From the NCBI RefSeq assembly GCF_004359215.1, contig NC_090610.1, forward strand, positions 11,670,135 through 11,734,134: 64,000 nt of DNA, in the 5' to 3' direction. This document shows positions 9,326 to 20,451 of this stretch, one piece after another; the first letter of the stretch is position 1, and every line of letters starts with the position of its first letter. The position numbers were made by a program, and so were the translations under genes. Under the pieces are notes generated by a model that did not search any database, had not been told where the DNA came from, and saw nothing but the letters and a program-made list of their open reading frames with translations. Origin of the DNA: Bremia lactucae. Its lineage: Eukaryota; Oomycota; Peronosporomycetes; Peronosporales; Peronosporaceae.

Positions 9326-12300
9326 ATGGAGAAGCGCCATAAGAAGCCTCTGGAAACATTGTCACCCCGTAAGCACGGATGGATTGGCTTCACGAGCCCG
9401 ATTGATGCCTTAAAAGCTCCCCCATCTTCTGCAGCGGCATCACGCTCAAAAGTCTCGAACCCTTCGGGCCGCATGACGTCGCCCAGCCCCAATGAATATC
9501 CAAGTCTCTTCGATGTGCGGGGGGGTCCTAGCTCAACGCGTTCGGTCGATGGAATGGTAGCGTCTAGCTTATGGAATGGTAGCGTCTAGCCTAAAGCAAA
9601 GCATTAATGAACTTATGATGCAGTCTGCTCGCGAATGTACAAGTAAAGGATCTGGGGGCAGCTCGGGATGGAGTGATAGAATCTGGTTAGATGAGAGGTT
9701 GGGTGTTGCTAAAGGTGGAGAAGAGCAAGCGCATCGGTCGGTGTACCACCATAATTTACACTCAGTATTAACTAACCCTAAAGCTAGTAGTTGGGGTGGC
9801 ACATTGCTTGACGCTTTTTATCCGATGCTGGATGTCGATGTTGCACTGGCTTCGCCCCCAGGACTTACCGATGTGACAATGCGCGATTTTCAACCGTACT
9901 TGCGCGAGTTTGGTACGAATGCAACAAAATATGAGAAGAACCATCTAAAACCAGTCAGTAAGCAGCTCTCGTCAAGCAATGTGCCACCAATATTCGTCGC
10001 AGATGGTAAAATATTATTATCTGGTATGCGATCGTGTGGAAGGCGTGTTCTGATGATAATTATGTCACTTTGTGCTGTAGAGGACGTTTTAAAGTGTTTG
10101 AAAGACGTGCCATACTTTTTCTTTCGCCCCGACTTTGACTTAGCAGACCCGAGTACGTTTGAAAAGATTATGAATTTGCCTAAAGCTTTATCGCTCGAAG
10201 ATGAGGTTTGTTTAATTATGCTTTGTTACCTGAAATTTTGTAAGTTTGCCTAATGAGCGCAATTGTAAACTTGATACTTATCACGCATAGCTGACTGCAT
10301 ACCTGGATGGCGTAGAATTTGCCCTTCTTCGTCAAGTGGCTTCTCGATCGGACCAATTTTTTGAAGCATCAGCTGACCAAGAAGTGATGAAGCAGTCGAT
10401 TCAGTCTGCTTCCGAGCAAGTGGCAAACCTTAGGTGCGTGAGAATGTTTTTATCTCATTTCACAAGCGTGTCGTCGATTAAAAATCTTATTTAAATTTTT
10501 ACAACAATTAGAAAAACGATGAAGCGGCTACGACATCTTGTTGCCGATAAGACCCTTGATATTGTAAATTTGCATAGACGCCAGAAACGTATGAAGGATC
10601 TACACAGGTTAGTGACGATGGTGGAGGAGGTAAAGAGTGCCGAGGCTGCTGTTGAGGCTTTGGTACAATGCCAAGACTACACGAATGCTTTAAACTTGAT
10701 TGAGAGCTCGCAAACAATTTTAAAAGTATATTTGCAAGGTATTCATGGTCTAAGCTCGCTAAATGAGAAATTTAAAGGCTATCTTAGCTTTATGAGCGCT
10801 CAAATATCGCGGCAATTTATTTCGGTCATTACATCACCTGAGTGGACATTTCAAGATGAAGGTGATTCAAATCATATTGATAAAAACAAAGCTAATAGCC
10901 TTCGCTACAAGGAGGACAATTTACTGCAGGAATCGAAGCATCTCGTAGATTTGCTTTTTCGCCTGGATGCACTCGATAGTACTGTTAAGACATACCTTGA
11001 CCAGCTTAACGAAGAAATTCGTATGGTCGTGAAAACTGTGGTAACTGAAACCATTGCGGTATCTAAGTGCAGCGTGAACAGCTGCGATTCTGATATAGGG
11101 GCCTTGTCTGGGAATGAATCAAAAATATCAAACCAATTGCGGGCTTTGACGTCAGATGATTTTTTTCAGTGTGTGCAAATGTTATTTGAGCATTTGCTTT
11201 TGATTCTTAAGCGTGCTGTAGTCGTGCAAGGTATTTTGGTGGAATCGATGCAGAAAAGAGTTAATGAGGCTACGGATGAGGAGAATCGGCTTGAGGTGGC
11301 AACCTTTGAGAAAATTTACAGTTATGGTACCGATCATTTGAAAGCCTCAAAGCTCGCCTTATCAGAAGGATGGCCATCATTTGAAAATTTCATTAATGAA
11401 GATAAAAGGCATGGCGACTGGAATATTAAGAACCGGTGTGCTAAAGTGATCCGTGATATTGATGAAGTTATTCGTAACACTTGTGAGCTTTCTCAACGCA
11501 ATGTCTCAAATTTATTCGCGGTAAGAAAAGAAATTCAGGCTATTTACACGTTGCCACAACTGCGTAAGCTGTACGACACAACAATGGATTTTGTTATTAG
11601 TATTGAAAAGCTGACAGGAAAGACAGACTACACACTTCGTGGTGCCCTTTTCTCACAGCTGAAGTTGTTTCTTGAAACATACCATAAAACGCAAGTGACG
11701 AAATTGGTGGCAACATTAGATCGTGAAACGTGGAAAAGCACGGAAATATCTGAAATGCGTCATAAGGCTCTTGACGATCTTTCTAGTGGGCGAGGCGTTG
11801 CCCTTGTGCTTACGGATGACCGGACAACTGCCAGCGAATCCGCCACACCCCTTAAAATGGTATCAATTTGCGGTAAATCATTCCGAGTTGTATGGTCGGT
11901 ACTTCTCATGTTGGAGATCGCGATGAATTACATGTCTTGTGCCGCTAATTTTCCTGTGTTAGCAACGGATGTTCTTCAGCGATCTATCGAGATGTTTCGG
12001 GTTCGCAGCTTGCACAAAACATCAATATTACTCGATGTAATTACATAATCATCATTGCTGTGGTGTAGTTATATAATTCAAGAACAACTCAGCTCGTACT
12101 TGGCGCCGGGGCCATGCAAATGGCTCACCTGAAAAGCATATCTGCTCGGCATTTAGGTACAATTTTGTTCAGGTGAAGAAATTAGCAATTTATAATTTTT
12201 TATCTTTTGTATATTCTTGCAGCTCTGGCTTCGCAGTCGCTGGAATTGTGCATGACTCTCATTCCCCACATAAAAGCCGCTCTTGCAGCAAATTTCACTG

Positions 12301-12889
12301 ATCGCCAAAAGCTGCTACTAGATGAATTCGACCGCGTTTTGCGAGACTATGCTGAACACAACGAAAAAATATTTAGCAAATTTACAAGCATTGTCGAGGA
12401 TCAGATAATGAAGCGCTTCCTAGAGAATGTTGCAACGGAGGCACGTATCTTGCTTCTATTTCTCTTATGCGCAGAAATCTCACATTTACGTCTTGTGACT
12501 TCTTCAGGTTGATTATGATTCTGACAATCTTGCAATTCCGACTACTCCGATGCGCGGTATTACGCATAGTACGCTCAAGCTTCATGCTGTGCTGCATCCC
12601 ATCTTATCTTCACCTCAGATGAAGGATGTAATGTCGCGTGTGTTTGACATGTTCACACAAAAATTGCCTGAGTGTTTCAAGCTGGTGCAACCAAGAACTG
12701 CTGCAGGCAAGAATCGGTACGTGTAAGCTAATTTATATTATCTGCTCATAATTTTCCAATGCTTGGCGTCTTGCTGTTAGCGTCCTGGACGACATTGGCG
12801 CGTTTGTGCAAAGCTATAAGGAGGTGGCTGAGGTATCTTTTGATGGAGATGCTCTCTTGAACCTCTTTAAAAGAGCATATAACGTGTCA
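9326..12889 (+). CDS. VPS54, GARP complex subunit (frame broken near the N-terminus)
   Basis: VPS54 is a subunit of the GARP complex, which tethers endosome-derived vesicles at the trans-Golgi network. Nine exons can be placed: 9326-9570, 9576-10005, 10081-10205, 10291-10433, 10512-12000, 12069-12156, 12223-12428, 12508-12716 and 12781-12889. Phases join cleanly from exon 2 on. Family signatures are 'LKDVPYFFFRPDFDL', 'LRQVASRSDQFFEASADQE', 'ALNLIESSQTIL' and the C-terminal 'SRTTQLVLGAGAMQ' followed by 'HLALASQSLELC'. The product is near 1,010 residues; human VPS54 is 977. ATG 9326 is the first ATG in the N-terminal frame. The first two segments are not separated by an intron: a 22-bp tandem duplication shifts the frame there. 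The donor at 12429 (GTTGCA) is the least certain junction. Confidence 0.88.
9549..9592 (+). repeat. 22-bp tandem duplication inside VPS54
   Basis: Two copies of ATGGAATGGTAGCGTCTAGC plus two bases lie at 9549-9570 and 9571-9592, with one mismatch. Since 22 is not a multiple of three, the upstream frame runs into TAG in the second copy. With a single copy the upstream frame reads straight into the conserved part of VPS54. Confidence 0.9.
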
Positions 12890-13035
12890 TAAAGTATTTT
12901 ATTTTTCTTAGAATTATGATCGCCGTTTCATTACAAGATTGATTCAAAAGTTTGAAAATACATGAATAAATTAACTGCAGCGACAAGATTGCAAAAAATC
13001 CACGTGTGACATAAAAGATTTTGTTGCTGAATTGA

Positions 13036-13391
13036 TTAGCTGGATCCGTTGCTAATGTCTACGGCCATCATAAGCGTAATTGTGTCACCTTTTAGGAGGA
13101 TGCGGCCTAGCGGTGTACGCTTGAGATTTTTTATATCTAGTTCTTCAGCGTCATCCAACACCAAATTCATGTACTCGTCGAAACCCATGATGCGGCCTTC
13201 GATCCTTGTATTTACCTGTTCATATAGCCACACCTGAATTCGAGATTTCTACGCAAACGATTACAACAGTTTCGATAGAATACTTAGTATGAACGCAATG
13301 AAATTACAGGTTTTATGCCACGCACATTCTGCAAAAATCTGAACATCAGATTTATGGGCTGGGTCATCAACTTTTGCACTTTGGAGCTCAT
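13036..13391 (-). CDS. Small nuclear ribonucleoprotein SmE
   Basis: SmE is one of the seven Sm proteins that form the ring on spliceosomal snRNAs in the nucleus. Two exons join in frame: 13391-13326 and 13248-13036, with a 77-nt GT-AG intron, giving 92 residues, the same length as human SmE. The start reads '[20 protein letters not shown]', close to the known 'KVQKVMVQPINLIFRYL'. Sm1 is '[18 protein letters not shown]', with the RNA-contacting 'GFDEYMN'; Sm2 is '[14 protein letters not shown]'. I chose ATG 13391 over the in-frame ATG 13367 because the upstream eight residues match the family. The gene converges on VPS54 with 146 bp between stop codons. No damage seen. Confidence 0.95.
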
Positions 13392-14333
13392 GGCTGGTTG
13401 ATCAGCGAGGATATGTGTTGAACCTGTTCTGTTGGAGCGGCAACGGATGCAGCTTAAAATTGTGTGTGGAAGACGTCGCCGTTACAAATCAATAGAGGTC
13501 CACAACAACTACCTTCGTGGCTTTTTCTTTTGTAGAGAACGACGAATTACAGCCAATATATGATGTAAAGTCTTGATTGGTAGAAATTTGCGCTGAAATG
13601 AAAGTTGCCGAATTATAGATATGCTATAAGGTGTGGTTTGCTCTAATTTATATTTTGTTTTCATCCGTCTTTACAACAAAAAATATGCCCAGTGGAGAGG
13701 TGGACTTCTAATTAACTTCGACGAGAGCGCCCTATAATCAAATGTCGACGCGCAATGTGCTGTGAGTACACAAATTGGTAGCGACGCTGTCAGCCTATCA
13801 AGGCATACGGATAGTTGCGTTTGTAAAGGAACGATGAGTGCTTGACTTGATCAAAAATGTGTGCAATTGGATGAAATTATAGTCTATTCGTGGTATTAAG
13901 AGCAACCGAGCGGAGCGACTGGATATCAGAAATAAGATGTATATTTATATAATCTTTGGAATCGATTATATTGGCGAAGCGATTGCATTTATTGCGTGCC
14001 TAAAGTCGGAACCAATTCGTATCCATTTCCGTTTCCGATAAAACGATAAATACTCGAGAGCGTAGGCAAGGTAGTAAACCAGTCTATGCGTTGCGCAATA
14101 TTCGCGGCAAAAAGTTTCTGTAGAATTATTTCCTTTAAGAAACACGCAATAAAGAGAATGTCTACATTCTGACACAATCGATCATTCCACGGAAGGCTTG
14201 ATACTTGAATAATAGAATTATTTTCAGGTAAATTGACCGATCGTATTTCATTTCGGCAACAAAGAGCACTTTTCGAGCCTGACGGTCGCGTGTAAAGGAT
14301 TGACAATTCAATTAACCTTCGCCAAAATTTGAA
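13392..14333. other. Intergenic region between divergent SmE and carnitine acyltransferase
   Basis: About 0.94 kb with no recognisable gene, repeat or RNA. Small minus-strand open stretches at 13966-14306 have no family signature. It must hold the promoters of both divergent genes. Confidence 0.5.
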
Positions 14334-14350
14334 TCACTCGGCAAATTTCC
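14334..14350 (+). promoter_or_regulatory. Candidate oomycete Inr + FPR core promoter
   Basis: TCACTCGGCAAATTTCC fits the oomycete supra-core promoter pattern (initiator TCATTYY, then the flanking CAWTTTNYY) at all but three positions. It lies 11-27 nt upstream of the ATG at 14361, in the usual place. A second initiator-like TCATTCC occurs at 14182-14188 without a flanking box. Confidence 0.45.
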
Positions 14351-14360
14351 GATCATAAAT

Positions 14361-16214
14361 ATGCCTTTATCGTCGCGTACCTTCCGTACCCAGCACCGCG
14401 CGCTGAGCTCCGCAATGGGCATGCAGAAACCTGGCTGGTTTAATCGTATGCTGCTTACCAATGAGTACAACCTTCCGCGCTTGCCGGTGCCGCAGCTCGA
14501 GGAGACTGTGCAGCGTTATCTAGAAAGTGTTCGACCTTTGGTAAGCACAAAAGAATGGGAGGCACACAAAGAGGTGACGAGTGCCTTCAAGTATAAAGAA
14601 GGTCGTCAGCTGCAGGAAATACTGCTTAGGCGTGAACTTAATCAGGCCATGGGACGTGCTTACCCATTCAGCTACATAGAGAAGGACTGGGACGATATGT
14701 ACCTTGCCGCCCGCTATCAAAGTCCTATAAACGTTAACCCATCGTATGGGCTGTTGGATGAAACAGAAGGTAACCTTAAGGGTATGATACCTCGCAGCGC
14801 CGCATTTGTGCGTTCAATGATGAAATGGTGGACCAAGGTTAAGATGAGCGAACTGGAGCAAGACAAAAACCAGTGCATGGCTGGTTTCGCGCGCCAGTTC
14901 GGGACGGCTAGGATTCCCAAAAGGAAAACCGACACACTAGTCTCATACCCGCATGCGGTCCACATTGTGGTCATGTCGGGTAACAATTACTATAAATTGA
15001 ACGTCCTTAGCCCTGACGGCAAGCACTTAATGGCTCAGCAGCAGCTCGAGGAGCAGCTAGATTTTATCTTGAACTCTTCGACTCAAAACGATAACAACGA
15101 TGTGGATCTCTCTACTCTCACAGCAGAAAAGCGCGACATATGGGCGCAGATACGCAACAGTTTGGTGGCCTACCATCCTTTGAATGCGGAAACGCTTGAG
15201 GTGATAGACTCGGCACTGTTTATTCTTGTTCTAGAGGATCGCAACCCGGCTAATATGAAGCAGCGCATGGAATTGTCGTTGCATGGCCAGGGTTGCCATC
15301 GCTGGTTTGACAAATTGCAAGTAATAGTACAACCGGATGGCCACCTAACGATTAATTTCGAACACTCATTTTCAGATGGCACGATTTGGAACCGCTGGTT
15401 GCACGAATGCTGGCACGACATGCGTCATTCTGATTCGGGATTTACTCCTCTCAAAGAAATGCCAGAATATTTTGGTGCCAGTAAGCCCGAAAAGCTGAAT
15501 TGGAAGCTGTCGAATAATCTCATAGAAGATGTTAGAAAAGCTGAGTGCCATTTTGGTGACTTTGCCGGCATACTGAACTCGGAGTGTTTGATTTACACAG
15601 GCTTTGCAAAACGTGAATGCAAAAAGTGGCAGCTTAGCCCAGATGGCATCGCGCAGATGGCTCTACAGTTAGCATTTTATCGTACTCATGGCAAGATCGC
15701 TCCAACGTACGAGTCGTGCTCGACCCGCCAATTTCACCATGGACGCACGGAGACTATCCGTTCAGCAACTCCTGCAGCTGAGGCCTTCGTCAATAGTGTC
15801 GAAACTGGCATGGCTGTGACTACCCAGCGTGAATTGCTGGTGGCGGCCATCAAGAACCACGTAGAAATTGCCAAGATTGCGCAAAAGGGACTGGGGGTTG
15901 ACCGCCATTTGACTGCGTTGAATTCTATCGCAACTGAATACGGAATTCGTAGCAATTTCTTGACAAGCTCCGTGCGCGCTGAAAGCACACATTTTCGTAT
16001 TTCTTCAAGCAACGTCACTATGCCATTGCTGCAGTACTTCTCATTCGGTGCTGTCGTTCCTCACGGATACGGTGTGGGATACCTACTTCATAGCAAAAGT
16101 ATTAATTTGTGTCTAACGCATTATAAAGATAGTCGTATTTCAAATGGTAAGGAAATGAAGAAGGCGCTGAAGAGCTCGCTCGACACAATCAGGGCTATCG
16201 TGGAAAGTTTCTAA
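14361..16214 (+). CDS. Carnitine O-acyltransferase (choline/carnitine acyltransferase family, CPT2/CrAT type)
   Basis: The enzyme moves acyl groups between CoA and carnitine for fatty-acid transport and oxidation. It is a single open frame of 617 residues, in the size range of mitochondrial CPT2 and CrAT. Family signatures are the N-terminal 'LPRLPVPQLEETVQRYLESV', the catalytic His335 in 'NFEHSFSDG', the substrate motif 'CSTRQFHHGRTETIRS' at 453-468, and the C-terminal 'FGAVVPHGYGVGYLL'. No membrane segment is evident, which argues against CPT1. The N-terminus is Arg/Ser-rich with almost no acidic residues over the first 30 positions, suggesting a mitochondrial presequence. No intron and no damage. 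Acyl chain-length preference cannot be read from sequence by eye. Confidence 0.93.
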   Translation: MPLSSRTFRTQHRALSSAMGMQKPGWFNRMLLTNEYNLPRLPVPQLEETVQRYLESVRPLVSTKEWEAHKEVTSAFKYKEGRQLQEILLRRELNQAMGRAYPFSYIEKDWDDMYLAARYQSPINVNPSYGLLDETEGNLKGMIPRSAAFVRSMMKWWTKVKMSELEQDKNQCMAGFARQFGTARIPKRKTDTLVSYPHAVHIVVMSGNNYYKLNVLSPDGKHLMAQQQLEEQLDFILNSSTQNDNNDVDLSTLTAEKRDIWAQIRNSLVAYHPLNAETLEVIDSALFILVLEDRNPANMKQRMELSLHGQGCHRWFDKLQVIVQPDGHLTINFEHSFSDGTIWNRWLHECWHDMRHSDSGFTPLKEMPEYFGASKPEKLNWKLSNNLIEDVRKAECHFGDFAGILNSECLIYTGFAKRECKKWQLSPDGIAQMALQLAFYRTHGKIAPTYESCSTRQFHHGRTETIRSATPAAEAFVNSVETGMAVTTQRELLVAAIKNHVEIAKIAQKGLGVDRHLTALNSIATEYGIRSNFLTSSVRAESTHFRISSSNVTMPLLQYFSFGAVVPHGYGVGYLLHSKSINLCLTHYKDSRISNGKEMKKALKSSLDTIRAIVESF

Positions 16215-16612
16215 TCATCGATTAAAGCTGAAGAACTAGATAACGCTCGAAAATAACGAGTTTGGCAGGAAGACGACCTGAGCAACAATTTAAGATTTAT
16301 ATGAGCTATTTTGCTCATGACAAAAACATGTGGTTTGATGTGTTTAATGCTACGTTGGTGCTGCATGTTATCCCCGCGGTAGCACCTATCGCATTAGCGT
16401 TAGAACACACAAACAACCTCAACTTTCTAAAATAGACTACTACTAAAAAAAAAGCCGGAACACTCAAGAGGAGAGTCAGACTGCGTCCCATTATCAAACG
16501 TAAGAGCTCGTGCAGCTAGCGCGGGTGCATCGGTAGCAACCATGGGCTTTAATTTAAACTCAGACGCTCTTGATTTATTCTTAGCCCTCCACTTAAAAGG
16601 GTCAGTCGTTAG
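16215..16612. other. Downstream region of the acyltransferase gene
   Basis: About 0.4 kb between the stop codon and the Gypsy-A LTR. I see no gene or repeat in it; a homopolymeric A-run lies near 16444-16452. Confidence 0.4.
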
Positions 16613-17050
16613 TGTAACGGTGTTTGGTTACATGAAATTAACACTTAAAGGTTGTTAATTAATATATCATCTAAAAGGTAGATAATATTTGGAGAATATT
16701 ACTTAACGTAGTAATATTCGGAAAGCTTATCCATTGGTAGATATAGGCCATTATATCTACTTGCTCCGCGGTCCAGTCAGCGCTGGACGCGCGCAAAGAG
16801 AGAGACAAATAAGACTTTATTACATTTTTTATATTAGTATATAATTAAGTTAGTATTAAATTGATAGAAACAGAAGAACTTAGTATACCAAATACAGTTT
16901 AGTTTTAACCCTCTTAAAAGCAAGTGTTTTAAAGAGAGTCTTCCTCTGCACGTACTAGTGTATGTGAAGTGACGTGAGGCACCACTCGCACTGAAGCAGT
17001 CCGAAGTGGACTTGTACTGAAGCAGTACAAGTCGGCAGTGCCCCGTTACA
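16613..17050 (+). repeat. 5' LTR of Gypsy-A (subtype A2)
   Basis: TGTAACGGTG...CCCCGTTACA, 438 bp. It is followed by the primer-binding site and gag, so it is a 5' LTR. It is roughly 94% identical by eye to 46061-46496. Inverted repeats are prominent, for example 'GTCCAGTCAGCGCTGGAC' and 'ACTTGTACTGAAGCAGTACA' near its 3' end. Confidence 0.85.
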
Positions 17051-17052
17051 CC

Positions 17053-17068
17053 TGGTAGCACTTTGTAG
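17053..17068 (+). other. Primer-binding site of Gypsy-A
   Basis: TGGTAGCACTTTGTAG, two bases after the LTR. The core is identical to the sites at 2418-2432 (minus), 53608-53622 (minus) and 63040. Confidence 0.75.
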
Positions 17069-17100
17069 TCCGTCCAATGAGCACAGTTTAATCATCTAAC

Positions 17101-18270
17101 ATGGACATGTTAGACGATAATGGAAATACGCATCACGTTTCGCGTGATAGCTACTTCTTTCTGAGTGACATAGAAAAGAGTGCGGTCGAAAGAATGAGTT
17201 GGACCGTAGGGAATGATGCCATCTTGGCCATGCTGTCCAGTTTGGACAGAGATGCCCTCTATTCAGCCATCGCCAAGTTCATACAACATGAACTTTACGA
17301 GGCGAAGGAGAAGGTAGCCTTGCTTAATCAGCAAGGCTCTCGACAAACAGAACTGTTGGAGTTACAACAGGTACAGACCCCTGTACCTGGGATAACGCAC
17401 ACGCGTCGTCCCGAAACCTTAAAGATAGACATCCCTAAGTATGGGGAGTCGAAGAAGACTGCCACTTAAGATGGTTCGTCGAGTTGGACGATGCCATAAG
17501 GGCTCGTCATGTCGTCGAAGAGCAAACGCAATTCGCATTTGCTCAGTCAAATTTGGCAGGTCGTGCCAAAACATGAGCACTAGGCCTGAAATTGCGCGAC
17601 CCATATCTTTGGGTCGCTGGAGGCTTTTAAAGCCCGGCTCAAACAGACGTTTGAACCACCAAGGGCTGAGTTCAGAGCTCGTTCAGAGCTTCTGAAATTC
17701 AAGCAAGGCAAGCGTGATGTTCACGCATATGCCAAGCACACACGACTCTTAGCGAGTTGTATCACAAAGAACGCAGCTCAAAAACACACGTCGATTACGG
17801 TGTTCATGCAAGGTCTCAGGGATGGTCCAGTGAAGACCCACCTGTTTCGCTTGGAACTGGATACGCTTGAAGAAGCAATATTAGTTGAGGAACAGGAGGA
17901 CTTTAGCTTCAGACAGGCTCAAGCTAGTTCGTCATCGTATCGTCCTCCAAGACGACACGAGCTTGGAGGTCCAGAGCCTATGGACCTCTTATGTCGAAAG
18001 CGAGAAACCTCGCTTTTCGAACAATAAGCGATTGCAGGAATGCAATTGCTGTCAGAAGTTGGGATACTACGCTCATGAGTGCAGTGCCCCATGCCCAGTA
18101 CCTAGAAGTACTGAACATAATTATGTACCGAATGCCAAAAAGGGCAACGGCCGCGGTCCGACGTTGTTGCGAAATCACAACAGCGAGGCGGACCGCCGAA
18201 ACATGGTCGGGGTCAGTGGGGGCGCAACCTCAAGAGAATTTGCAAATCTCTTGACTAAAGTTGCTCCAGA
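17101..18270 (+). pseudogene. Gypsy-A gag, broken by frameshifts
   Basis: Gag starts at ATG 17101 ('MDMLDDNGNTHHVSRDSYFF'), 50 bp after the LTR. The 17101-17469 frame stops early, and the capsid continues in other frames: 'AIRARHVVEEQTQFAFAQSN', 'GRAKTWALGLKLRDPYLW', 'FMQGLRDGPVKTHLFRLELD'. The nucleocapsid ends in 'CNCCQKLGYYAHECSAP', a CCHC-type knuckle in which the second position differs from the family's usual CNRCQKLGH. Gag would form the cytoplasmic particle. At least two frame changes make this copy non-coding, although the sequence is otherwise well preserved and unusually rich in short hairpins. Confidence 0.8.
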
Positions 18271-18289
18271 TACACAATCATGTGTGTCT

Positions 18290-20451
18290 CTGCACCTGGT
18301 GATGAGGTATCCCTCATCACCTTGAAGTTAAAAGTGACAAATGATATGTCACTTAGAGCCCTAGTGGACCGTGGGGCGTCGAAGAACTTTATTCGTCGCT
18401 AGTCGCCAGAGGGTCCTAGGCTTAAATATGTTAAGCGCGACATCCTCCAACGAGGATGACGGTGCGTCTAGCGTCAGGCGCATCGATAACAGTAAGGAAA
18501 CGCGCAGTGAAATTTCACTACACGTTAAAATTTTACAGTACGATGATGATTTCATCGTACTGGATTTGAATGACAACTTTGGGTTTAACCTGGCTCAGAA
18601 AATATGAGCCAGGAATCAGCTGGCAGTATCGATCCGTAAAGATGCCTGCCAATTGTTTATCAGATGGCCATCTGATGAACGTTTTGGAGCGTCCACAAGC
18701 GTGTCGATGTACTACGAGTGAGTGCGATGGCCTCAGATGTGATACGGTCATTAGTACGACCGCACAAGATCACAGTGTGATTACTAATCACTCTGTCTAG
18801 TCAGCTGCCGGCAGCTGTGCGAATTAAGGTCCACCACTTGAATAAGTCGAGTGAATTGAGACATGAATTTACGCCTAGCAAGCGGAATTAAAGGAAGATA
18901 CCGGTTGTCCAAAAGGGGCAACACGATGATCCAAGGTCAAGTAGAGAGTCGACCTTAGAGAACCCGACTGTGATAGCGCAATCACTGTCGGAAGACCTTG
19001 AGGCAATAGTCCCGACGCGCTTGAGGAGAAATCTCCTAATATAGTTAATGCTGAGTGACAAGACCTCAGCATTCCGAGGGATAAATCCCTCGGCAGCCTG
19101 TGGATAAATTCCAGGAACAAACCGAGACATTGAATGTATTGGTTAATGACGGATCAAGAGTAGGCGCTTGTACTCTTGATCTATATGCGCCTCCGAAGTT
19201 AACTTCGGAGATCATTCAATTACCAACCCTAGAACCTAAACGGTTCTTATGAGATCTGCATAGCGGTAGAATCAGGCCGATCTGCGTACTCGTCACAGAG
19301 ATCGAATACGTAACCGATATGCGGTCAGCGGTAATTTTTGCAGAGAACGAACGGGTTCTCAGCAGCTCATCGATGGACGAAAGTATCCTCGATGTGAAGA
19401 TCGGATTGAGAGATATACTACTCATTCCTGGGAGCCACTTAAGACAAATCCTTATACAAGGATTTGATTGAACTCAGGGATGTATTCCCTGAAACAGTTA
19501 TATGCGAGTTGCCTAAGGATAAAGGCACTCGACATGAGATCGAGCTCAAACCGGGCTCGAAGTACTGTGTCATGAAGCAGTGGCCACTGCCTCGTGAACA
19601 AGTACTTGTGATCGAAAAATTCTTTATCGATCGATTAACAGCGGGCCATGTAAGGGAGTCAACCTCCCCACATAGCTCTCGGACCTTCTGTGTGCGATAG
19701 GCCACAGGAGGGTGGCGGATAGTGCACGCATTCAATAACCTGAATGCTGCACCGGTACCGGCTCAAACGCCGATACCTAGAAAAGACTTTATCATAGATG
19801 GTATGTCTAAGAGTACTATCTTTTCGTCTATGGATCTGATGGATGGATTTTTTTCAGATCCTTATGCGTGAACGAGATATCCCGTACACAGCAGTAAGCA
19901 CTCCCAGTGGGATGCTCTCGGAATGGCTAGTAATGCCGCAGGGGCTTAGTAACGCCCCTGCAACATTCAACAGATGCGTAACGAATCTGTTGAGACCGGT
20001 GCGAGAATTCGCACCAAGTTATTTTGACGATGTATTCGTCCATAGCCAGGCTATGGACGGAAAGACGGACATGGAAGTTCATAAAAACTCACGTTCGTCG
20101 GGTTCTTACACCTATGCAAAGTATAAGTTGCACGCAAATCTCAAGAAGTGCATATTCGCTGCAAGCGACATACCGCTTCTTGGGTGCATCGTCGGTAAAC
20201 ACGGCGTGCGCCTTGATCCCGAAAAGATCAAGGCAATAACCGACTGGCCAGTTCCAGTCGATGTCAAGGGACTTAGAAAGTTCCTTGGTTTAGCGGCGTA
20301 CTTGCACAAGTACTCTCGCAATTATGCAGAGATGACAGTTCATCTCTCTCGTCTCTTGAAAAAAGACGAGAAATGGTTATGGAACGCTGATTGTCAGCGT
20401 TCGTTTGAAGGTATCAAGCAAAGCTTGATGCAATCGCCCATCTTGGCGATT
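18290..20451 (+). pseudogene. Gypsy-A protease and reverse transcriptase, truncated
   Basis: Protease begins near 18320; the active-site region reads 'LRALVDRGASKNFIRR', with Asp-Arg-Gly instead of Asp-Ser/Thr-Gly. Reverse transcriptase runs 19464-20451, from 'ELKPGSKYCVMKQWPLPREQ', through 'WLVMPQGLSNAPATFNRCV' and 'SYFDDVFVHS' (the catalytic F/Y-x-DD box reads YFDDVF), to 'KFLGLAAYLHKYSRNY' and 'NADCQRSFEGIKQSL'. An extra T in a T7 run near 19848-19854 shifts the frame inside 'DGFYQILMRE'. The same shift is present in the copy at 41545-42508. The gene stops abruptly at 20451, at the start of RNase H, where it joins antisense-ORF sequence. Confidence 0.85.

Noticed and set aside
13966..14306. 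Two overlapping minus-strand frames upstream of the acyltransferase
   Set aside because: They overlap each other in different frames and have no motif; this is the promoter side of a strong gene.
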